A stretch of 64,000 nt of DNA from Notospermus geniculatus (Eukaryota; Nemertea; Pilidiophora; Heteronemertea; Lineidae): the NCBI GenBank assembly GCA_002633025.1, contig NMRB01000809.1, positions 185,506 through 249,505 on the forward strand. The letters run 5' to 3'. The stretch's first letter is position 1. The number at the start of each line of letters is the position of its first letter. The notes under the pieces are model-generated. The model made no database searches and had not been told where the DNA came from. It saw nothing but the letters and a program-made list of their open reading frames with translations. Both the position numbers and the translations under genes were made by a program. Positions 56,498 to 64,000 of this stretch are shown here, one piece after another.

Positions 56498-56569
56498 GTA
56501 TATCACCTTTTCATTGATTTTTCATCTCTTCGACTTTTGAAAAGTCAAAACTGTTTAATTCCTTTGCAG

Positions 56570-56669
56570 AGACATTCCTTTAGCTGATAAAAAAGCACGT
56601 CGGAAGTCACAGACTAAAACGCAGTCACAGCCAGAGCAGCCAACCACCCCACAATATACAGGTTTATAG
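56570..56669 (+). CDS. SNX29: SNX29 terminal exon 16
   Basis: DIPLADKKARRKSQTKTQSQ PEQPTTPQYTGL then TAG. A short basic and Gln/Pro-rich tail, not conserved in detail. Assigned because acceptor ttgcag and the phase fit exon 15 exactly. Confidence 0.85.
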
Positions 56670-56784
56670 GATGGACAATTCGTTGTTTCTGAAGATGAGG
56701 CAGATCAGCGTCTAAGTGAATGAATTTGTTTGAGAGAGTTTACCCTTGCTTGTCCTGCCGCAATCAATAGGCCAACACGTAGCC

Positions 56785-56885
56785 GAGGGTCCATATTCAT
56801 AAAACTACTTAAGTCCAAGTGTGATACTTATCTTTTGTGTTGAACAAAGTATAAGTGTCACATTTAGACTTAAGTTAAACCACAT
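56785..56885. repeat. GGGTCCATATTCATAAAAC hairpin
   Basis: ACTTAAGTCCAAGTGTGATA-type arm pairs with the mirrored right arm. Relative of the GGGCCC hairpins at 29752 and 51556, with a worn right end. Confidence 0.6.
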
Positions 56886-56963
56886 TCATCGCAAACTTGG
56901 CATTGGCACTATCTTGGCTTGTATTCATTTAATTTTAGCAATATAATCAATGTATTACATTTG

Positions 56964-57140
56964 CAGGCGCGGATCCAAGGGGGGGCACACCCGGCCCGTG
57001 CCCCCTCTATTTTGTGGAAAATCTTTAAAATTGACTGGGAAATTTCGAAATTTTGAAAAGATGTTAAAATTTGACTGAGGTTTTCCACGATGTGCGCTGG
57101 TTGTGCCCCCTCTTTCCCATGATTCTGGATCCCGCCCCTG
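56964..57140. mobile_element. CAGG..CGGATCC element, 5-bp duplication ATTTG
   Basis: CAGGCGCGGATCCAAG at left, GGATCCCGCCCCTG at right, ATTTG on both sides. Confidence 0.87.
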
Positions 57141-57186
57141 ATTTGTACATATAAATACCAAGATAAAATTACTGCCAAGTGATAGA

Positions 57187-57299
57187 CAGGCCTTTCCTTC
57201 TGAGGCGCGCTAAAATGTGCATGTGCCTCGTAAACAATAGAATTTTTATTGTTTACGAGGCACATGCATATTTTAGCGCGCCTCAGAAGGAAAGGCCTG
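57187..57299. mobile_element. CAGGCC palindrome, 6-bp target duplication GATAGA
   Basis: 113 bp, arms pair almost without mismatch; GATAGA on both sides. Confidence 0.92.
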
Positions 57300-57364
57300 G
57301 ATAGAATAATACTAGTACCTGTAGTTGCAAAGTAAAGAGAAAATGAAGATTAGGTAAGGATGTA

Positions 57365-57641
57365 CAGTACAGGTCACAATTGACATCCCTACGGCTTCGC
57401 GTAAGTTACTCGTAAGTTACGAGTAACTTACGCGTAACTCACGGCTTTGGTTTCGCGTAACTCACCGCGTAACTTGCCAAAATCGCGCAACTCGCCTCGT
57501 AAATCACTGTGTAACTCACCACGTAACTAGCGAAATTCGCGTAACTCACCTCGTAAGTTACGCAGTGAGTTGTTGCGTAAGTTACGAGTGACTTACGCGT
57601 AACTTGCGCGAATTTAGGGATGTCAATTGTGACCTGTACTG
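57365..57641. mobile_element. TA-flanked MITE CAGTACAGGTCACAATTG with internal GTAAGTTACG array
   Basis: CAGTACAGGTCACAATTGAC mirrored exactly at the right, TA on both sides. The interior is a run of about 15 gtaactcac/gtaagttacg half-palindromes. Confidence 0.87.
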
Positions 57642-58010
57642 TACATTTCGAATACCGGTACCACAGGACGGAGCAAAGTATCGGTCACAGAAAAAAAGAA
57701 CTATGAAAGGAATTTTTCTCAAGATTTGTCGACAAAAATAGTCATTTGTAGGAAAATGCATTGATTCAGGCTTTAACCACTTCCCTGCCACCGCTTTCTG
57801 GTATACTGAGACAGGTCTATGTCTCAGTATATATGGAAGGTCTATGTTACGGTAATACAAGTGATGTCATGATGCCATTTCAGTGGGAAATTCATACAAT
57901 TTACGTCGTGGCAATGATTTCATTGCCTCGGTTAATCAGGTCACTGCACTCTACATAATAACGCCAAAATGCAGCTGGCACTGAAGTGGTTAAAATTTGA
58001 GTAGCATACT

Positions 58011-58158
58011 GGGCCTGGTTGCACAAAAGCATACTAGGCGTAGTATCATTCTATCTCCTAGTTGGCTTTTAACTTTGTATACAAACGCATACTAAGTTCG
58101 AAGCCAACTAGGAGATAGAATGATACTACGCCTAGTATGATTTTGTGCAACCGGGCCC
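58011..58158. repeat. GGGCCTGGTTGCACAAAA hairpin
   Basis: GGGCCTGGTTGCACAAAAGC pairs with the right end TTTTGTGCAACCGGGCCC; the stem continues through TAGGCGTAGTATCATTCTAT. About 65-bp arms. Confidence 0.83.
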
Positions 58159-58622
58159 TGGTCATTATCTTTTAGAAGGGGAATGGCTCATTGCTGTCAG
58201 CTCTGAACAAACTTTTCCCCTCATTTTAGATTTACATGCTATTCAAAGAAGCTGTGATTTTTTTTCTGATGCATTTTTGTTTTGTTTTTATCTCCACGAT
58301 TGTACATACAATGTACATTGTAAAATGGTAATGTACATGTCAATGTGAACTGGGGTGTAAGCAACATTTCTATGTTAGAAGATAATGGAATTATGTGAAG
58401 AATAATAAGTGTATATCAGATTTGTGCATGTTATACATGTTGTATCAAAATAAACGGGCTGTAGTAATTCAGCCTAATTATGATATTGTAAATTGTCATC
58501 ATGTTGCATAACACTTTGTTAATCTATCCCTATGTTTTGTGTGACAAAGGCAAATGACTCAACACTGTGGGCGATTTTTTAGTTGGTTTCAATAATGTTT
58601 ATTGTACAAAATTTCCCCTTAA

Positions 58623-58861
58623 AGGAGTTGGACGCCGAAGTTGTAAACACTCACTCACTGGTTCTCTATCCACGGATGCCTGCGGTGCTGCCACCTATTG
58701 TCGGTGATATGTACTGACGTGAATATCGTGAGTGAGTTGCATCGGACCGGGAACCAGTCTAACGATCATGGGTGCTGCCACCTGCACGAAGGAATAAAAC
58801 TAGTTTGCCGACCATATTTGTAAACAAGCCAGCTTGTTTACAACTTCGGCGTCTAACTCCT
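58623..58861. mobile_element. TTAA-flanked MITE AGGAGTTGGACGCCGAAG
   Basis: TTAA on both sides; AGGAGTTGGACGCCGAAGTT mirrored by AACTTCGGCGTCTAACTCCT. The AGGAG start is shared with the inner element at 16361. Confidence 0.83.
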
Positions 58862-59263
58862 TTAAGCCAGCATAGGAGTCCCCCCTCCCCAAGTCAAACT
58901 ATTGTGCATCAACTTGCTCTTTGCATGGATGTCATTATGCACCTGAGGGTTGTTGACCCAGCTTTAAAGAGCTTTGTTATTTATGACTCGGTCGTGACCT
59001 AAAAACCCATTTCATAATCTCAATTAATGCAGATTGAGAATGCTGCTTTTTTTTCAGAATGATATTCAATTGGTATTCTAAACATGGAGCTGTAAAAACG
59101 ATATTTCTGTATTATCTCGATGGAAGTTAGTTGTTGATCATCACATATTGTAAATAAAGGGTATCATAAAATAATGGAATAAATCCTATTGATCTTTTAT
59201 AAATTACTTGGCCAGCCAGGCCCGCCTATAGTCTCAGACTCCTTTTACTTGTCAGACTGTGTT

Positions 59264-59880
59264 GATCGTTCCTTGCTGCCTTGATAATGACAGACCGTGT
59301 TGATCAGGAGCCTGTGGTTCCATCTTCATGTTGCCTTGATAATGATAGACCACGTTGATCAGGAGCCTATGGTTCCATCCTCATGCTGCCTTGATAATGA
59401 TAGACCGTGTTGATCAGGAGCCTATGGTTCCATCTTCATGTTGCCTTGATAATGATAGACTGTGTTGATCAGGAGCCTATGGTTCCATCTTCNNNNNNNN
59501 NNNNNNNNNNNNNNNNNNNNNNNNNNNNNNNNNNNNNNNNNNNNNNNNNNNNNNNNNNNNNNNNNNNNNNNNNNNNNNNNNNNNNNNNNNNNNNNNNNNN
59601 NNNNNNNNNNNNNNNNNNNNNNNNNNNNNNNNNNNNNNNNNNNNNNNNNNNNNNNNNNNNNNNNNNNNNTCCTTCTTCATGTTGCCTTGATAATGATAGA
59701 CCGTGTTGATCAGGAGCCTATGGTTCCAGTTTCACGTTGCCTTGATAATGATAGACTGTGTTGATCAGGATCCTATGGTTCCATCTTCTTGTTGCCCTGA
59801 TAATGATAGACCGTGTTGATCAGGAGCCTATGCTTCCATCTTCTTGTTGCCTTTATAATGATAGACTGTGTTGAGCAGGC
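59264..59880. repeat. 55-bp tandem array containing an assembly gap
   Basis: Units of ttgataatgatagaccgtgt..gttccatcttcatg, at least eight visible, with 177 N at 59493-59669. True length unknown. Confidence 0.93.
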
Positions 59881-61136
59881 TGCCAATGTTGAATGGTGAA
59901 TTGTGAATCTAAGAAAGCTGGATATTCGGAATAACCAGAATTGAGAATATCCATGAGGGGATCACAGGGTGTTAGAACCTACTGCTTCGTGTACATGTCT
60001 TTCTCGTAAAGCGTGATGACCATATATGGCAAACGTTGTGGTCAGTTTGCGGTCAAAAACCGGGAGCACTAATTTAGAAGTACGCAAAAAAGTATTCTCC
60101 CCGCAGATTCAACCTTGATTAGGTGAGAAGTAACGCTAATAAGTTATGTACCCGGTAATCATTTTTTTCATCCATGGAGAATAAACGGTGATTTTGACTT
60201 CAAACCTGTTTTCAATACAAATTCATTCCTCTTTTGGCATTGTTCGCCTTTTATGATTTGTGTGAATGGGAGGTACGTTTTATTGTATTTCATTGTGTAG
60301 GTCTACTCGAAACGGGAGACATTCGTTAGAAATGTTGGCAAAGAGATTCTTCATTAAACAATCAGCATTAGCTTAGTGAGAGATCCCTCTACAAAGTTAT
60401 GTAATGATTGTTTAAGATAGTACCTACTTTACAGCCCAAAACAATGGCATGAAACTTTGATGTGGGCGTACACATGGATTTACAGCCTATTGTAAGTTCA
60501 TGCTAAATAGGTATAAAGAGGAAGGCCTTGCGCCTTATTTCCAGTTGTTACCGCTTGGTGTCAGCAGCGCATGGGACCTCACAGCTCATTAAAATTGAGA
60601 CTAATATCGTCTTCTAACAGCTGTGGGATAAGTTCGAAATGAATGAAATGTAGTGAAGACAGTTTAATACTTGCAGGGCAATATATATTCATGTACAAGA
60701 ACAATTATCATGCTATACAAATAGATTTTCTACATGTAATCAAATTACATAAAAAGTTTTTTCATTTAAAAAGAACTAATTTCCATATATAGATATAGAA
60801 TTTTTGACACATAGCCTGTGTATAACACATACATATAAGATAAAGCAGTATGAAGACAGCTGTCATTGACCATCTGGTGCTCACCAGTCTATCTGGCCTG
60901 ACGGCCATCTAGCCTGGTTCGAATCCATCACATTTCCCGTTTCTGAGGGGGTGAGAGCCTCAGCCAATCATCGGGGCGCGAAGGAAAATCGACGTGCCAA
61001 TCAAAATCCATGTTACTAATTCGAGCGTGAAGAGCAAAGAAAGTATCCAACGGTGATTTGTTTCGCGAGTTCTGATTGGCTCGGAGGCGGGGTCAAGTAG
61101 GGGTCAGGTTCATTAATAATTTATGCATTAACGGAA
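59881..61136. other. Intergenic sequence without recognised features
   Basis: AT-rich. No conserved exon, tRNA or element with readable ends found. Confidence 0.5.
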
Positions 61137-61209
61137 AAGATGACATGATTCGGACAAGGCTAAAGACGGAGTCCGTCGATAGCCTTGTTTGGACAAGATG
61201 TCATTGACC
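61137..61209. repeat. Short hairpin around GACGGAGTCCGTC
   Basis: AAGATGACATGATTCGGACAAGGCTA-type arm pairs with tagccttgtttggacaagatg.., centred on gacggagtccgtc. Confidence 0.6.
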
Positions 61210-61378
61210 TACAGTAGTAGCCTCCATGGAGAATTAGCAATCTCAACACAGTTACAAGAATGGTAGCAATGGGTGCACAAGTATGCTTTAATGTGATTCA
61301 CCAGTCAGTTGCATTGGAAATGCTGCGTAACGAATATTGTGAACATTTAGCTCTGCCATCCAAAACGAATTACATGTA

Positions 61379-61856
61379 CCGTAAAGCGAAACATTTTCGT
61401 GTCCTAAATGTTCGCGAATGGCCTAAAAATGCAGCATTCGCGGGGAGAAATATTCGCGGTAAAGGTCCTTATAAAAATTTTCTGCTGGGAAATACATTTG
61501 TGAGTGTCGCACCCTCAATAATGAAGGAGATCGACACCACACTTCTCAGGAAGTGGGAAGCTGTATATCCTGGCATGACCTGTACTATCAGCTGCATACC
61601 GCAATGCTTGTTACATGTATGTGTAAACATTAGTTCCGGGCATCCGGGAATGATGTCAGGATGGTAATCCCCACGCTGCATTGGTCAACTTGTGCTGATG
61701 ACTCATCGATATAGGTTTTAGCGGGGAACAAAATTTGCGTTGCGTATGGCGGGTGTCGACGGTAATTTGCATTCACGGAGAAAAAATTTAGCGAGCGCTG
61801 CAGCAATTCACGGTTTTCGCGAGAATTTTTCCCCGCGAACAAATTTCGCTTTACGG
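61379..61856. mobile_element. MITE CCGTAAAGCGAAA, second copy
   Basis: CCGTAAAGCGAAACATTTTC at left and AAATTTCGCTTTACGG at right; colinear with 2379-2831. A 135-codon open frame over it is chance. Confidence 0.72.
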
Positions 61857-62058
61857 AATCAATATATTTGTTCTACACCTGTAAATACAAGTAAGCTGGC
61901 TGGGTCAACGACGGCTGTCTGTTGAGAAATGGAGACGAACTCAAGAACATGCCAGAATGGGGCTTGAACCGTAACACTAATGCACACATACATGCAAGAT
62001 ATGATTCAGGTGTAGAAAAAACACAATGCAGTCTGCAAAGGAATTGATGGGAGAAGAT

Positions 62059-62336
62059 CAGGCGCGGATCCAGAGGGGGGGTTTTGGGGGTTGTGACCCC
62101 CCCCCTGCTCGCCACCACCAATTGTTTTTTTTCAAAAATTTGCTACAGGAAGCAAAAAAGCTTCTGTTTTGATACTGAGATGCCAGGAAATCGTGTCTAC
62201 GGCCTTCTTAATTTCAAAAATTTTCTGGCGGGGTCCTTAGACCCCCCGTCCTTGCGGGCACCTTTGGCGTCCGCCTGCAATGACCGCCCTCGGCGGCCCT
62301 GACCCCCCTCTGCCAAAATTCCTGGATCGGCGCCTG
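62059..62336. mobile_element. CAGG..CGGATCC element, 5-bp duplication AAGAT
   Basis: CAGGCGCGGATCCAG at left and CTGGATCGGCGCCTG at right, AAGAT on both sides. Confidence 0.88.
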
Positions 62337-62351
62337 AAGATGGACATGACA

Positions 62352-62661
62352 CAGGGGTGGATCCAGGATTTGGGAAGAGGGACAAAATGGGGATCCTAGC
62401 TCGATAGAGGGCAGCACACCGAAATCCGGTCCTAATACAATGGACGCCTTTTGTGCGGGAAATTAATCAGGACCGGGATGTTTCTTTCATTTCAATAGTA
62501 ACCACTAGTGACACTATTGAAAAAGTCGGCTATCATCCCCATTGAAATCTATGGATGAATTTCAATGATTTGGTGCAAATTTCACGCTTGATTTTATTAC
62601 AGATTTGTTGGCCAAAAGGGGAGGGGAGTGCTTGGAGTGCCACCCTCTGGATCCGCCCCTG
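62352..62661. mobile_element. CAGG..GGATCC element, 5-bp duplication TGACA
   Basis: CAGGGGTGGATCCAGGATT at left, CTCTGGATCCGCCCCTG at right, TGACA on both sides. Only 15 bases after the previous element. Confidence 0.88.
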
Positions 62662-62793
62662 TGACAGGGTACCCCAGATATAGCAGTTCATGAGTTCTAA
62701 CAATGCAGGATATTCAGGCAATGGTTGAGCCAGGCTCTTCATATTTTCATCAAACCATCTGGACTAGCTATGGGCTAGGCTTGTGCTTATTAA

Positions 62794-63032
62794 CCCGTTA
62801 ACTGGCTAGGACGTCATATTACGTCATCACAAAGTCCATGGCCCCCCCAAAACACCCGAGGATCTCAGCTTGCGTGGGACGTAATAGTACACCCTGCAAG
62901 GAAATGGCGCTTCACATTGCGTAGGACGTTATATCACGTCCTGAACCTTATGTGTCAAATACCGGTACTTTTTTTCGCAATTTTTTTTCTAAGAAAGACA
63001 ACTTTTTTCCAAAATTAATTACACAGTACGGG
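62794..63032. mobile_element. TTAA-flanked element CCCGTTAACTGGC
   Basis: TTAA|CCCGTTAACTGGC and ACAGTACGGG|TTAA; short imperfect ends, with paired GGACGT..ACGTC words inside. piggyBac-like. Confidence 0.65.
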
Positions 63033-63234
63033 TTAAAGCTGGGGCAAGTTTCAGCAGTGCATATCATTCCAAAGCACGTTCTCAAGTTCGAGGGGGGTGT
63101 GTGTTGGCACAGCCATGCTGCAGTTCAGGATCAACGCTATATGAACATAGATGCAAATGTGTCTAATTATAAACAGTGTGTACATGTAAGGTGACAGAGG
63201 CAATGAGACTCATGAGTTCTAATACTAGTAGATT

Positions 63235-63930
63235 TTTAGCCTGCTTGGCCCATAGGCCAAAAGGGCTTATGCTGTGCTTGGCGCCNCAAAACGAAAGTAT
63301 CAAATTTTTCCTTGTCAGATGGATAGCGCCTTTAGTTTTTGAAGGATCATTTTCATATTGCACAAAGGTGTGTATGACCACAAAATCTAGGTCAAGTTCA
63401 ATTTTGGGTGCGATGCGATTCCTATTTTGGTAGGTAGGGGGCGTTTTGTGAAAAACTTAAAAGGTTTATATTTTGATAATCGTTTGAGCTATTGTGTTGA
63501 AACTTTGTATGTATTTACCTCTAGGTTGTAGTGACTTCCTGACGAAATTTCACTGAAATCTAGTTTTTGACTTTGCCACCAGGAGGCCTAAGCCAAACTC
63601 ACAAAATCTGCTTTTTCTCCTCAACTAAGCAACGGAACTTCATCAAATTTTTTTATTATAGGTATATCTAACAAGGAAGTATAACATAATGCCCGAGTTT
63701 TTTATTTGACCTACTTTTCAAGGTCACAGAGGTCAACGTTTGTGTGAAATTACGAGGTTGGCATGTCATGTTCTATTTATGACATAAGCTATTATATGTT
63801 GAAACTTTGCATATGTACGCCTTAGTCACAGATACTGCCAAATATGGCTTGTACGGGATTCCGATATGGCTTACGCCTTCCACCACTGCGCTAAAAAGCC
63901 AAGCGGGCACAGTGCCATTGGCACTATTTT
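63235..63930. repeat. Dispersed repeat shared with 7928-8760
   Basis: Same cttggcccataggcc start and agccaagcgggcacagtgcc end. Interrupted by a single N at 63286 where about 350 bases of the 8-kb copy are missing. Confidence 0.7.
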
Positions 63931-64000
63931 TCAAACTAGCAGTGCCAGGTCTTTTGACTTTATCCCAAACACGGTGGTGATCAAACATATATTTCAAGGG

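Larger units (their letters stand above)
30114..56669 (+). other. SNX29: SNX29 (RUN and PX domain sorting nexin), gene-level entry
   Basis: Sorting nexin 29 is a predicted membrane-associated protein with an N-terminal RUN domain, a central coiled coil and a PX domain that binds phosphoinositides. Using one copy of each duplicated exon, sixteen exons chain in phase and sum to 2970 nt from the ATG at 30131 to the TAG at 56667-56669, about 989 residues, longer than the roughly 800-residue vertebrate protein mainly because of a long exon 8. Order: RUN (exons 1-6), lysine-rich and disordered region (7-9), coiled coil (10-12), PX (13-15), basic tail (16). Exons 1-6 are present twice and exon 7 twice. 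The true first exon may lie upstream, because exon 1 is preceded by an acceptor-like sequence. Confidence 0.94.
56670..59200 (+). other. Probable SNX29 3' UTR / downstream region with poly(A) signals
   Basis: AATAAA words at 58449-58454 and 59153-59158, the latter followed by another at about 59176, are candidate poly(A) signals. The stretch also holds many inserted elements (listed separately), so the true UTR end is uncertain. Confidence 0.4.

Noticed and set aside
57365-57641. Bacterial-type operator or terminator
   Set aside because: The inverted repeats are TA-flanked transposon ends in a eukaryotic locus.
61260-61667. 135-codon open frame
   Set aside because: Runs across the CCGTAAAGCGAAA element, whose sister copy at 2379 does not keep the frame.

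Overview
The window is eukaryotic genomic DNA from an animal: two multi-exon genes on the + strand with GT-AG introns, set in intron and intergenic sequence packed with small inverted-repeat transposons. The style of the repeats (hundreds of short palindromic elements, TACATGTA and ACCGGTA words) and the gene content suggest a highly heterozygous marine invertebrate such as an echinoderm, hemichordate or lancelet. That species guess is inference; the sequence does not name the organism.

Gene 1 (about 640-12565) is the 3' part of PAPS synthase (PAPSS): eight exons encode the whole ATP-sulfurylase half, while the APS-kinase exons lie left of the window. Its last two exons are repeated, with only silent differences, inside a second 7-10 kb copy of the region (unit P1 about 11233-18657, unit P2 about 18748-29353). 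Gene 2 (30114-56669) is SNX29 (RUN domain, coiled coil, PX domain). Sixteen exons join in consistent phase to about 989 codons. Exons 1-6 (RUN) occur twice (unit A about 30030-36855, unit B about 37100-42302), and exon 7 occurs twice (about 43642-44750 and 44847-45909).

The three head-to-tail duplications, and five single-N joins that sit in or beside repeated sequence, look more like two haplotypes laid end to end by an assembler than real tandem duplications, but this cannot be settled from the sequence alone. Either way, the copies act as natural filled/empty site pairs for transposons, and exact target-site duplications can be read: 5 bp for a CAGG..CGGATCC family, 6 bp for a family of near-perfect 110-bp palindromes, 7 bp and 8 bp for single elements, TA for many Tc1/mariner- or pogo-like elements, TTAA for several families, TAA for a 1.3-kb element, TAT for another.

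Other notable structure: a 1.05-kb fold-back in an SNX29 intron, a stack of nested fold-backs at 50096-51229, a palindrome of palindromes at 51556-51796, a 5'-truncated LINE with a 12-bp target duplication, a dead mariner-like element with another element nested in it, and 39-, 55- and 63-bp tandem arrays that differ in copy number between units. The right edge (59.9-64 kb) is gene-free sequence with more elements.
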